Below are positions 8,486 to 18,255 of a stretch of 58,442 bases of DNA, one piece after another. The position numbers and the translations under genes are program-made. The first letter of the stretch is position 1; each line of letters begins with the position of its first letter. Under the pieces are notes generated by a model. The model was not told where the DNA came from and ran no database searches. It was given only the letters and a program-made list of their open reading frames with translations. Source of the DNA: Bradyrhizobium sp. 132 (lineage in GTDB: Bacteria; Pseudomonadota; Alphaproteobacteria; Rhizobiales; Xanthobacteraceae); contig NZ_JADPKY010000089.1 of NCBI RefSeq assembly GCF_023074185.1, positions 1 to 58,442 of the forward strand. Reading direction: 5' to 3'.

Positions 8486-9169
8486 TTCGTCTCCCAACCG
8501 ATGACTGCTTCCAATAGTGAAGTTGGAGCCGAGCGGATTTGGCCCGTCTGTCCGAGGGGCGACAAACGGCTGCGCTTTTGTTCGCAAATGTGGGAATTAG
8601 GACAGAGACACACATCGCGACCGCACTGTCGGCGCCGGGCGGAGTCCAACCCAGATACCGGGTCCGACGGCGCAGGTTTTCTGACGCGCGAGAGCTATCA
8701 ATCGCTGCGCCTCCTGCTTTGGCCATTCGCGTGGCCTTCGACATAGCCGGGGCTCGATCGCCATGTCACCTCAGTAAGGAAGAAGGCACGCGAGCTCGGA
8801 TTGCTACTCCAGAAGCAGGCCGACCCCTCGCAACTCCCTGCGAAGTGAAATCATTCAATGTGGAGCATCGCGCGCCACCGCCACCTGCGCGTAGAATGGC
8901 GTAGGCCGCTTCAAATGGAGTTCGAGAATCTCCTTGGCAGCCGCGGGGCGCCATGCCGCGAACGATGTCGTCAGGGCTGAACGCCTGGATCGGGTCTTGG
9001 TCGTGTAAAAACACTGTTGCATGACGCGGACCAGCGCGGTTGAGCTCAGGCTACCGCAATCCGATCAATTTGGGTAAAGTTTACGGCCACTCGACCAGAA
9101 CTCATCCTGACGCAATGTCGGGCTCTTTCACCCGCCCGATGACTCGCAAGGCGCGCGCCAGCGCCCGTA
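8486..9169. other. Gene-free stretch left of the IS1182-type element
   Basis: Several short open frames exist on both strands (for example 8766-9014 minus), but none has a ribosome-binding site plus coding-like composition. The right part, up to 9169, is probably the terminal non-coding end of the IS element; I could not fix its inverted repeats by eye. Confidence 0.45.
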
Positions 9170-10609
9170 TCACGCCTTTACCGCCGCCAGCAGCGGTTTC
9201 ATCCCGACGATGTTCAGCACGCGTGTCAGATTGTAGCCGAGCACGCACAGCGCCATCTCGGTCGCTACTTTCGGCAGCGTCACGCACAAGAAGTGCGTCG
9301 CGCCCATGCGCATCTTCAGTGTGCCGAACGGATGCTCGACGGTCTCGCGGCGTGTGCGCATGGCGTTTGGATTCTTGTCGAGCCGCGCCTGAGCGCGTTC
9401 GAGAACGTCCTCGTGCACCCACCGCTTGATACGACGTTGCGGGCTCGGCGTGCACTTCGATTTGAGTGGACAGGTTTTGCAGGCGTTCGTCCAATAGTTG
9501 CGCAGCTTCTGGCCGTCTTCCTCGCTGGTATAATAATATTTGAGTTGCTTACCGGCCGGCCAGCGATAAACATCCTCATCTGGCAGATAAGCAAAGTCCT
9601 GTTTGCCGAAGGGCCCAGAAGCCTTCGCACCTGATGTCATCGGCTTAGGCAACGTCACCGTGATGCCAGATTGCTCGCACGCCAGGATTTCTTCGCCCTT
9701 GAAGTAGCCGCGATCGGCGACAACATCGAGCGTGTCGGCCTCAAGAATGGCTTTGGCCTGCTGTGCTATGTTTGCAAGTTGTGACCGGTCTGAGCCACTT
9801 GTTGTCACCTCGTGCGCGACGATCAGATGGTTTTCTGTATCGACCGCCGTCTGCACGTTGTAGCCGACGATGCCGGAACCACGGCCGCTCGTGGCCATCG
9901 AACGGCTGTCAGGATCCGTGAACGATATCTGCTGATCGGGCGACGCCAGAACCTGTTTTTCAATGGCTGCGAGTTTCGCCATTTCAACGGCCAGATTTTC
10001 GAGCCGTTCTTTGATCCGCGTCTTTTCTAATTCCAGCGTTTCCGACGAATCCTGCCGGTCGGCGATATCGAGCTGAGCGAGATAGCGCGCAACACTCTCT
10101 TCCAATTGCGTGCGCCGCCGCTCGACTTTGCCGCGCGTGAAGTTCTTATCGCGATTATTGACTGCTTTGAATTTGCTGCCGTCGATGGCGACGCTGGCTG
10201 CCGCGAGCAACCCCATCTTGCGGCACGCCTCGACGAAGCGCGCGCAGACTTTTCTGATGCCGAGACCATTGTCCTTGCGGAAATCGGCAATCGTTTTGTG
10301 ATCGGGCGCAAGCCGGGCGAGCAGCCACATCACTTCGACGTTGCGGCCAGCTTCACGCTCGAGCCGGCGGCTCGAATGCACACGGTTGAGATAACCATAA
10401 ATGTAGAGCTTCAAGAGCGCGGCCGGATGATACGACGGCCTACCTGTGCCGGCAGGCTCAACGCCACCGAACCCAAGTTCAGCCAGATCGAGGGCCGCAA
10501 CGAAGGCGTCGATCACGCGAACCGGATGGTCATCTAAAACCCAGTCATCCAGGCATTCCGGCAACAAAGTCGATTGCCCGCGATCAGCCCCTTGAACGAA
10601 GCGACTCAT
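9170..10609 (-). CDS. IS1182-family transposase, apparently intact
   Basis: 479 residues from ATG 10609 (MSRFVQGADRGQSTLLPECLDD...); an upstream ATG at 10651 would add 14 residues. It shows the DUF772 N-terminal domain (FGGVEPAGTGRPSYHPAALLKLYIYGYL), then SSRRLEREAGRNVEVMWLL, and a DDE-type core with VDTENHLIVAHEVT and ADRGYFKGEEI, followed by the Cys-bearing CKTCPLKSKC and the late ETVEHPFGTLK motif with the catalytic Glu. No internal stops or shifts are visible, so the copy may still be active. It separates the phosphonate cluster from the diiron-protein gene. Confidence 0.88.
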   Translation of the reverse strand: MSRFVQGADRGQSTLLPECLDDWVLDDHPVRVIDAFVAALDLAELGFGGVEPAGTGRPSYHPAALLKLYIYGYLNRVHSSRRLEREAGRNVEVMWLLARLAPDHKTIADFRKDNGLGIRKVCARFVEACRKMGLLAAASVAIDGSKFKAVNNRDKNFTRGKVERRRTQLEESVARYLAQLDIADRQDSSETLELEKTRIKERLENLAVEMAKLAAIEKQVLASPDQQISFTDPDSRSMATSGRGSGIVGYNVQTAVDTENHLIVAHEVTTSGSDRSQLANIAQQAKAILEADTLDVVADRGYFKGEEILACEQSGITVTLPKPMTSGAKASGPFGKQDFAYLPDEDVYRWPAGKQLKYYYTSEEDGQKLRNYWTNACKTCPLKSKCTPSPQRRIKRWVHEDVLERAQARLDKNPNAMRTRRETVEHPFGTLKMRMGATHFLCVTLPKVATEMALCVLGYNLTRVLNIVGMKPLLAAVKA

Positions 10610-10907
10610 GCCCAGCCCCCGCCGATTCAGTGCGGGAATCATAGCAGACAAGGCGTTTTCACACAGCCAGGGTCAAAAGGGGCGGTCAAAGGCGTTGGGA
10701 GGTCAAGCCCGGTTTACCCGTCATAGCTGATGGGCCCAGCTTGGCTCATGCTCCTTCACATCCGAGCGAAGCTCCTGCGGCCGGCCACCAAATCGGCCAG
10801 AATTCCTTCAGTCGGCTATCTGCTTTGACGCACGCCGGGAAGCCGCCGCGACCCCCAGTTCGCCTGCCGCGCAAGCAAAGGGAGCGGTTTGCAAAGAAAG
10901 CGATGGG

Positions 10908-11834
10908 ATGCCGCAGCCTACACTACACGCGAATTATAAAACGTTGACCGTCCCCCATGAGCTTCTGTTGATGATCGCGAGTGTCAAACCGTTTGATGAG
11001 TTGCGTCTCGAAATTGCCCACCAAAACGAGGGGGCGACAGCATACTTGGTGTGGAGCAAGTGTGCTTTGCGAGCGCCGTCTGCCAGGCTGCTCGCAGAGA
11101 AGGACAGTCGGATGATTGCGCCGATTCGACGGAACTGGAATCCAAAAGACATTTTCGATGAGTTGACGCCGGCGATGTTCACGGCCGGACCTTCGACTGT
11201 GCGCGCACGTCGGGACAAGTTGTGGCCAGAGTTGTATACTGAATACGATGCGAGGCACTTAAAACAAGAAGTGTACAACCGGAATCTGATCGCCACCAAC
11301 GAAGCTGAGGCGTTTATTAGTGCCTGGGCCACGGATGAAGAGCGTCACACCGATAGTTTCATCCGGATCATGGAGCTTGTCGCTGGTGAATCCGAAAAAG
11401 ATCTTCGAGACAGATTGGAGGCTCGATCGCATAGTTTTTCTGCAATCAATGAATACTTGAAGGACGAATTCTCTCTGATCGTTATGATCGCATTTGATGA
11501 GATGTGTACTTGCCGCGCCTATGCTGCGGATAGAGAGTTCTATGCCGGACTTGGCAGCAGCTTCCTTCGTTGCCTGAGAGAGGTGGTTGCCGACGAGGCA
11601 GTTCACTCGATGAACGCTGTTAATGTTCTCCGTGCCCGTTACTGCGAGCGCATTCCCGAAATCGGCGAGATTCTCGACAGCCTAATCCGCAGCGTGGGCG
11701 ATGATCCGGACTATACAGGCACCTTCGTACTGGATTACTTCGGCGAGAATTACACGAAGCAGATGTTTGTCAACTGCCGCGCCGCTGTCCTGAGAAACGT
11801 CGGTAAGCCGCTAACAGCCGCAGTGGCAGATTGA
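10908..11834 (+). CDS. Ferritin-like diiron protein, acyl-ACP desaturase type
   Basis: 308 residues. The iron-ligand pattern of soluble stearoyl-ACP desaturases is visible: EERH at 144-147, FDEM with E198, and DEAVH with E230 and H233; a Glu near 109-112 is a candidate for the first ligand. In the plant enzyme the ligands are E105, E143-x2-H146, E196 and E229-x2-H232, so the spacing agrees closely. Such enzymes insert a double bond into acyl-ACP using O2 and reduced ferredoxin; rhizobial relatives may act on carrier-protein-bound substrates other than fatty acids. The ATG at 10908 has only a weak ribosome-binding site; ATG 10971 is an alternative. The gene stands alone. Family call good, substrate unknown. 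Confidence 0.75.
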   Translation: MPQPTLHANYKTLTVPHELLLMIASVKPFDELRLEIAHQNEGATAYLVWSKCALRAPSARLLAEKDSRMIAPIRRNWNPKDIFDELTPAMFTAGPSTVRARRDKLWPELYTEYDARHLKQEVYNRNLIATNEAEAFISAWATDEERHTDSFIRIMELVAGESEKDLRDRLEARSHSFSAINEYLKDEFSLIVMIAFDEMCTCRAYAADREFYAGLGSSFLRCLREVVADEAVHSMNAVNVLRARYCERIPEIGEILDSLIRSVGDDPDYTGTFVLDYFGENYTKQMFVNCRAAVLRNVGKPLTAAVAD

Positions 11835-12733
11835 AGCGTCGGCGCGCAACTAGACAGACGAGCGCTCATCTCCCGTCAGTGCCTCAGAAGTGCATGTGTT
11901 GGTCGGCCAGAGCGGATTCGGCTCACAGAGGATTCAGACAGCCTGCATGCGCTGTCCTTGAACGTTTTCGCTCGTTTTCAGTTTATTGGCAAGCGACACG
12001 CAATAATGAGCGATTCAGCGGTGCCTTGCACAAAGGGCACCGGTCACACGTCAAGAGAAAAGCCAATCAGGCAATCGTCACGAACAATTAAGCCAAATGA
12101 CGCTGTCGGCTTTCCTCCTGTTGTCGCGAATTCTTCAACGCACGCGCTCGAGGCAGCTATCCCAATTCTCTCAAGTCATTGTCGTTAAACCCGATTTTTT
12201 GGAGCGGTGCAACTGGTACGACCCTTGCTGTTCTCATCCCTAGGTTCTCTCCCTTCCGGAGATGCGTATGCAAAGTGCCCTCTGCACCAAGCAGAATTTC
12301 CGACTGCCGGCATATCGGGGTATCCCCCCGACGAACATCGTCTTGCACCACGAGGGCCGGTCGCGCTCAACCCTTAAGAATTGTTCGCGTCGGAGGCGTG
12401 CGACTAAGCCACCCAGACGCCGCGCATTGTTCATGCAAGAAGCCAAACTTGCGCGGCGAGTCTGTTGGGCTGCTCATCGACCCGGCTCTCGTCGGTGCCG
12501 GCGCGGTGAAGATCAGTTGGGGGCTGACGATGCAGATCCGTAGATCGTGCACGACCTTGGCCCACTTCTTTTCATGCTCGCCGGCAAGCCGAACATCCGC
12601 GGTGACACAGGGCTCGTTGAGCTCGGGACCACGGAGCGGCTCGGCGACGGATTGGAACTTGCCTCCGCTTAAAACAAGCTCAATCGAGCGGCGCAATATC
12701 GACCTCTTGGGTCAGCCCGCTGAGGCGCCCAAA
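11835..12733. other. Gene-free stretch upstream of the luxR gene
   Basis: About 900 bases with no gene I can support. A plus-strand frame runs from 12179 into luxR, but its first 185 codons have non-coding character (Cys-, Ser- and Arg-rich). Minus-strand frames at 12367-12696 also look random. No lux-box-like palindrome was identified with confidence. Confidence 0.5.
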
Positions 12734-13477
12734 ATGGATCTTTTCAGCTTCACCGAATGCGCGACGCGAACGCAATCCCTCCGATCGCTTTTCGAGCTTC
12801 TTGTGATCTGTGCCAGCGACGAAGGCTTCAGCGAAGTCTCTTACGGAGCGCTCAATTTCGCGGAGCCACTTCGCCTACCGGAGTATCCGCCGCCCGCCGT
12901 GGCCGTTAAGTGGCCGCCCGAGTGGTGTGAACGATATTTTAAGCGAAAGTACCACAAAATCGATCCGGTGGTCCGGCGGACACCGACGCTTTCGCGGCCG
13001 TTTCTGTGGGATCAACTCGCCGAGCAATATCAACTACAGCCCGACGAAAGGCGCGTACTTGATGAGGCCAGAGAGGCCGGTCTCAAGCACGGCATGAGTG
13101 TACCATTGTTTGGGCCATTGGGTCGATTATCGGTCGTATCGTTTGCATCTCGGTTCGACGATGCCGATCCTCAACATTCCAAAGGCCATCTGAACGCACT
13201 AGCCTGGCACTTTCACACCGCTTGTGTGGAGATCACACGTCCGGCGGAAGATAACTGCAATATGAGAGTTGCGCTATCACAGCGGGAATTAGATTGTCTA
13301 GGGTGGGTGGCAGAGGGCAAATCGTCATGGGAAATCGGGAGGATATTACAAATCAGCGAGAATACGGTGAACTTTCATCTTAAGAACGCGATGCGAAAGC
13401 TGGGCGCGACCAGCCGGATCCAAGCCGTCATTGTGGCGATCCGCCTCAATCTTATTTTTGATGTCCATGCTGCGTGA
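12734..13477 (+). CDS. LuxR-family quorum-sensing regulator, orphan
   Basis: 247 residues from ATG 12734. Residues 10-165 form an autoinducer-binding domain with the acyl-homoserine-lactone contact set in register with TraR at a constant offset of seven: W64, Y68, D77, P78, W92, G120. Residues 184-245 form a LuxR-type helix-turn-helix (LSQRELDCLGWVAEGKSSWE, then ISENTVNFHLKNAMRKLG). The protein should bind an acyl-homoserine lactone and then DNA. No luxI-type synthase gene is in the window, so it is an orphan here. The open frame extends far upstream, but I prefer this start because the upstream part has no coding character. A remnant of fixA follows directly. Confidence 0.85.
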   Translation: MDLFSFTECATRTQSLRSLFELLVICASDEGFSEVSYGALNFAEPLRLPEYPPPAVAVKWPPEWCERYFKRKYHKIDPVVRRTPTLSRPFLWDQLAEQYQLQPDERRVLDEAREAGLKHGMSVPLFGPLGRLSVVSFASRFDDADPQHSKGHLNALAWHFHTACVEITRPAEDNCNMRVALSQRELDCLGWVAEGKSSWEIGRILQISENTVNFHLKNAMRKLGATSRIQAVIVAIRLNLIFDVHAA

Positions 13478-13503
13478 GCATCTTGATGGACGACGATTGT
13501 ACC

Positions 13504-14119
13504 CAAGGCGCTGACATTCGGCGCCGATCGAGCCGTTCTGCTCACTGACCGGCGCTTCGCTGGTTCTGATACTCTGGTGATAACTTACGCATTGGCAGCC
13601 GCCATCCGAAAAGTTCGTAAGGAGCATGGACCGCCGACTTCATCTTTACCGGCAAGCAAACCATCGACGGTGACACCGCCCAGGTGGGACCCGGGATTGC
13701 GAAGCGGCTTGGGATGCTACGGCTGACCTACGTCGGCAAGATCAGAGCACTAGACCTAACCGTGCGCACAATCCAAACGGAACGACGTGCCGAAGGCGGT
13801 GTCCAGGTTCTGCTTACCAGCCCGTATCTCATTACGATTCTCGAGGCCACCACCAGATTCGCCGCGGCGCCATGGCCGGATGCGCTACGAGCCGCCCGCG
13901 CGCCAATCGTGAAATGGAACGCACAGGACGCGGGTCTCGAGGACCTTTCCAAATGTGGTCTCGCCGACCGTGATCAAGTGAGTCTTCGCTCCCTCGGCGC
14001 GCGCTGACAAAGCGATGCTGGTGGAGGCTTCCGAGCAGCCGCCGCAAGCTTTGATCTACGCGATCTTCAAGCACCAGCCAAAGCTTGAAGCGGAAGTTGC
14101 CGCACCGGTCCGCGAGTAA
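13504..14119 (+). pseudogene. fixA: fixA (electron-transfer flavoprotein beta chain) remnant
   Basis: Peptides of rhizobial FixA follow each other in the right order across at least three frames: ALTFGADRAVLLTDRRFAG (from 13506), FIFTGKQTIDGDTAQVGPG (from 13640), TIQTERRAEGGVQVL, YLITILEAT, APIVKWNAQDAGLEDLSKCGL (13900), then ALIYAIFKHQPKLEAEV before a stop at 14117-14119. About the first third of the gene is missing. FixA and FixB bifurcate electrons to ferredoxin or flavodoxin for nitrogenase. This copy cannot function. It is evidence that the region descends from a symbiotic nitrogen-fixation locus. No fixB remnant is seen downstream. Confidence 0.85.
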
Positions 14120-14506
14120 TCTGGGCAGCTTTGTGGGCGCTTTCAGGCATGCGCGTCGCTGCACAATTCCGAGGCTCTAACCGCTCCTGGATAAGAACTC
14201 GACGGCAGGGCCGCGGCAAGCGCGCTCCCGACAAGAGGAAATTTCTCGGCGCGGGTCTTACGTCTTCAAGACCGCGGCCCGTCTGGAAGGACCTCGACGC
14301 AAGGAATGGGTATTGAGTCGGACTGCGTCAGGTTGCAGTTTGACAAACTCGAACGGCGAAGTCCCCTATCGGCCAATACTAATTAGGCGCGCACCTTCGT
14401 TTGGGCCTCGTCCGTCCAGAGCCGATGCTTCGGCCATCAGTGTGAAGGCGTCGCTGGAGAACAGGAAGACATGGACGGTAGAGGTTTTCAGTCATGCTCT
14501 GCGTCG
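14120..14506. other. Gene-free stretch after the fixA remnant
   Basis: Short plus-strand frames only; none is recognisable as fixB, fixC or fixX. It separates the fixA remnant from the convergent HAD hydrolase gene. Confidence 0.45.
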
Positions 14507-15190
14507 TTATGAGTTCTGAAAAACGCCACGCTCCTGCAGAATGGGCAGCAGCTTATGATGGTCCTCGATGAGATAATCCGGCTGCGCCGCTCGCAGACGC
14601 GTCTCGGAAACAAATCCGCCCGTAATGGCTACGCTGATCAGGCCAAGTTCGCGTGCAATATCCGTTTCGACCGGCATGTCCCCGATGATGAACGTTGAGC
14701 TGGGGTTCAGATTGTATGCTCGCATATACAGACGAAGCCGCTCTCCTTTGCTTGTGCCTTTATATTGAGTAGCGCGGCTTTCAAAAGCCAGAACCTCCGC
14801 GACACAATCGTCGATTCCATGTCTTCGTAATTGGGTAATAAGGGGATCGACTATATGGTTACTGACAATAATGCTGGGAACCTCTTGTTGACGTGCCGTT
14901 TCCAAAATGCAACGCGCGCCTTCGCGCAGTTCGGCTTTGCTCGCCAGCGGTTCGTAAGTGTCGTGAAAAATAGCGCTGTCATGGCTATCGACCTTTTCGA
15001 TTTCACTCTCCGACATTCCTAGATTGCGGTAAAAAACCGAAAGTGGAACATCGAAATGATCCCGAAAAGTTTGCATGTCGATGGCAGCTCGGCCGAAGCG
15101 GCCCAGAATGGTGTTCGTCGTTTGTAGCAAGGCGTCGGCGTCGTCGAGGAGAGTGCCGTTCCAATCGAATACAAGAGCAGGTTTCATCAT
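14507..15190 (-). CDS. HAD-superfamily hydrolase
   Basis: 227 residues. Motif I is FDWNGTLLDD with nucleophile D9; the usual second Asp is Asn11, as in a known DWNGT subfamily. Motif II is SNH near 109, a Lys follows in the Q-Y-K-G-T-S-K-G segment, and motif IV is IGDMPVETDIA. A helical cap lies between motif I and II (residues 15-80). The fold and motifs match small-molecule phosphatases such as phosphoglycolate phosphatase; phosphonoacetaldehyde hydrolase is in the same superfamily but has a different cap and Lys arrangement. The reading frame is intact amid decayed DNA. The substrate is unknown; a link to the phosphonate cluster 7 kb away is speculative. Confidence 0.8.
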   Translation of the reverse strand: MMKPALVFDWNGTLLDDADALLQTTNTILGRFGRAAIDMQTFRDHFDVPLSVFYRNLGMSESEIEKVDSHDSAIFHDTYEPLASKAELREGARCILETARQQEVPSIIVSNHIVDPLITQLRRHGIDDCVAEVLAFESRATQYKGTSKGERLRLYMRAYNLNPSSTFIIGDMPVETDIARELGLISVAITGGFVSETRLRAAQPDYLIEDHHKLLPILQERGVFQNS

Positions 15191-16961
15191 GGCCTCATGC
15201 TGCAGACGTTTTCGTTGAGGTGAGATCGGCGATCAATCTATTCGAAGTCTCGTCTGCGCGTTTTTGCCCGCCAAGGGGGCGGCATCTCGAACGTAAACGC
15301 AGAAAGACCGATCCCCTCATGTCCCCGCGGCAGCAAGGAAAGCAGACTTCAATGGGCACATCAGCGTTGACCAGAGCCCCGTTCAAACAAACCGTCAAAC
15401 GACGGCAGGAGGTTTTATGATTGTCAAAGGGCTGGAAGTCGGCGTCACTCTTCTCCCTGTGAGAGGGAGTGCGAACGTGTGCTATAGCTACATGCGGCCT
15501 GGAATGCGCGTCCTGCTCAGTGAAATCAACATCTGCTAGTTTGCCTGCTGGCCGGCATGACTTTGTATGTTGAAACCGTTCTTCATGCATAGATGCGGCA
15601 ACGCCGAACCCCCCCTGTGCACGGTTTTCAAGCTTCGGCACCATGTGCTTGAGCTGATCGGAAACCGGCCTTTGTGAGCGGCTTGAAGGCAACAGAAATG
15701 CGCCTGCAGCACCGGACATGCTATGTCTCCTTGACCGACGATTATGGATGTCGCCCGTTGCATGTTGTTGTTTTCCTCCCTGTCCGGTTACAGACATCCG
15801 ATGTCTGGAACCGACACCGAGCGGAGGTAATCCGCCGGCTCGCGCGAAGCACATGGTTTTGCGCCTCAGCAAGCAAGGCTCGTACCAAGTCCTCTTTCGC
15901 GGGCAGGAGGCTTAGCCGAGATTGGCAAACGAACTGTGTGATTCGAAACAGACGCCCTGATCCGGCTGCCGGACTTCCGAGAGCGCGGCCGCCAAAAGTC
16001 AACTTTGGTGGGCACGGTGCGCCTAATGGGGGCCATCCCGCGGTGCTCCGCCTAACAGCCGCAGCAAAGAGCGTTACGCGACTGTTGCCGCGGCGGGAAT
16101 GTCTTGGTCCAATCCTCAAGCGGCCAGTCCCAACCCTACGCTGAAGAACGAAGACGTTCAGTGAACTGGACCCCCACCGAGGGACCATCGGGCCTTGTTT
16201 GCTGATTGAATTCGTGCGCGCCTCCGATCTCCTTGATGTCACGGAGCGAACAGCGCTGTCCGCCGTTGTTGCGGCTTTCAAGGGGTAGACGCTCCGTGAC
16301 GGCATCGATACGCAAAGTGAAGGCTATTGAAGCGTCACATAAATGAGGGCGTTTGTGAACGAAGCTCGTGCGATTCGGCTAGGCTTCACGGAATGTACTT
16401 TCAGGAACATGGCGCAGACGCAAGCGAGGTCGGCAAAGGGACCGGCTCATGTTTTCACGCCGCCGCTATGTCTGTTTTCAGCCGTGTCGTGTTGAAGACG
16501 TTAATGTCCGGCCCCCGACATCAGGGCGTAAAATGTTTCCGCGCGCGCGCGCAAAGCGCATGGTGTTGTTCTCTTGCAGCAAGACGAGGATAGCGGTTTT
16601 CGGCACGTTGATTGCAGCGACGGTGAAGGACGCATTTCAAAAACAGCGGTCTCTCGCCGTCACCACTCAAGAGCTCAGATGAAAGCTATCTATTCCATCA
16701 AACAACTCCGTCATTCGTCGAACGTTGGAGGCGCTAGGCAGCACAATGGATGGCATCGCTGGACCGGCCATATTGCCGACACGGTGGAAGTCTCGAAATC
16801 ATCCAGGATATCAAGGCCATGCGGCAGGTAACCGCAGATCGGGAGGCGACAAGCGGCCGTTCCGACGCCAGGGGCATCATGTGGACTGCCGAAATGCAGA
16901 AGCGCCCGCACATCAACTTGTTCGCGCGAGAGCGAGGCAAAGCGCCCGGCTAGGATGTTTG
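15191..16961. other. Long decayed stretch without a recognisable gene
   Basis: 1.8 kb with only short, overlapping frames on both strands (up to 225 codons on the minus strand, 15195-15872), all of shadow-like composition: many Arg, Ser, Pro and Cys, with no ribosome-binding sites. I found no family signature. It resembles the pseudogene-rich DNA on either side and probably represents genes too decayed to name. Confidence 0.5.
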
Positions 16962-17802
16962 ATGAGCTCAACGCAAGCAACTCGTAAACGCCTGCTCGAC
17001 GCAGGCGTGTCCTTTGGAATAAACGCCAATGTCGCAGAATACTTGCGGCCCGGTGAGGGTGAGATAATACAAGCAGAAGTCGAGCAGCACTTGCAGTCTT
17101 GCTTGAGGCTTGGTTATCGACACTAGCCGCGACCACAACACGACTGCGACCGCAAAACGGATAGCCAAGATGTACGTGCGCCAGGTGTTCGTCGAGCGCT
17201 TTGAAGCTAGCCCTGCGGCTACGGAACTTGCCAAACGCGGGCTGCCTGCAAGAGACCTACGCGCTTGGCTCCATCACCGTGAGATCGGCGTGCTCGCACC
17301 ACTTTGTTCCGGTCATTGGCATTTTCATTGAGGGTTTTCGATGCGCCTCCCGGACCTTTCCACACCGCAACCGACGCTCGTGATCGGCGAGCCGGGTTGC
17401 CCCGATCTCGCCGGCCTCACCGCCGGCGCCCGCCGCGCGCTTCTCTCGGCCTCGTTCGGCTCATTGCGGCCCGGCGGCTCGGGATGGTTCGGCCCCGACA
17501 AGCTCCACCGCATGTGGGTCGGCGTGCTGCCTGGTGTCGGTGATCGGTATCAGCAAAGTTGTGCGTGTGGCCAACTTGATCATGGCGCTCCCGCAATCCA
17601 AGAGGAAGCGTATTATGTTGGCAGACGAGCTCGAGCGCCACATTAATCCGAAGGGGTTGGCCGTCATGGTTATGGCGCGGCACCAGTGCGTGTGGCGAGG
17701 CGTTCGCGAGACGGAAACCACTATGGTGACCAGCATCATGCGCCGTGTTTCCGCGACATCAAGATACTGCGTAGCGAATTTCTGGCGCTCATCAAGGACT
17801 AA
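16962..17802 (+). pseudogene. folE: GTP cyclohydrolase I remnant, frameshifted and interrupted
   Basis: From ATG 16962 a GTP cyclohydrolase I can be followed: LLDAGVSFGINANVAEYLRP, VIDTSRDHNTTATAKRIAKM (17113), then in another frame ITVRSACSHHFVPVIG (17270) with the zinc-binding Cys-His-His, then WVGVLPG (17514), VIGISKVVRVANLIMALPQS, LADELERHINPKGLAVMV and the end at 17800-17802. Between VPVIG and WVGVLPG, about 180 bases (17330-17512) of GC-rich sequence unrelated to FolE are inserted. The enzyme makes dihydroneopterin triphosphate, the first step to folate, pterins and 7-deazaguanines. With queD and queF ghosts following, the lost pathway was probably queuosine or another 7-deazaguanine. 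Confidence 0.75.
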
Positions 17803-17805
17803 ACC

Positions 17806-17900
17806 GTGACCTATGTATCACTCAAGACATACGGCCGTGAAATCGGCCTATCTGCTGCGTTTTGCCAGCGGCGCCCGCCGTCGCACCGTCGCCTGTTGGG
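17806..17900 (+). pseudogene. queD: QueD (6-pyruvoyl-tetrahydropterin synthase-like) N-terminal fragment
   Basis: GTG at 17806, three bases after the folE stop, opens TYVSLKTYGREIGLSAAF followed by a degraded SH-RLL piece. This resembles the start of QueD-type proteins, where a Cys and His pair follows. After about 30 codons the similarity ends. The assignment leans on position: folE, queD and queF form a natural set. The next 350 bases hold no readable gene. Confidence 0.45.
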
Positions 17901-18255
17901 CCAAGATGTCGGCCGTCGACAAGCCTGCCGACGTCGACAAACTACTAACCCTCAACATCGGTGGGGCGACCAAGCCAGCAATATGGATGCAATCGTTGAG
18001 CCAAGAAGGCAGCGGAGCTGAGCACTCAGGAGGTGACTGCACGCGACTGAGCGCGTCATCATTCAAACACGAAGTTTCTCGGCGTGCGGTAACGGGGTTG
18101 GAAGGTTCTGCGGCTTCACCCTTGCGTCGATCGCGGTGGCTTCTCCGATGTCGTCGTCCACTCGAGAGCAGCGGCAGTGGATCAGGAGGACTTCATCGGC
18201 GATGCCCGGCTCGACGGCCGCACTTCCGGCGGCATGCATCAAGGAGTTGCCCGTG

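Noticed and set aside
12179..12733. 185-codon upstream extension of the luxR frame
   Set aside because: The extension lacks coding character and LuxR proteins of this type start just before the ligand-binding domain.
15195..15872. 225-codon minus-strand frame upstream of the HAD gene
   Set aside because: No family match, shadow-like composition and no ribosome-binding site in a heavily decayed stretch.
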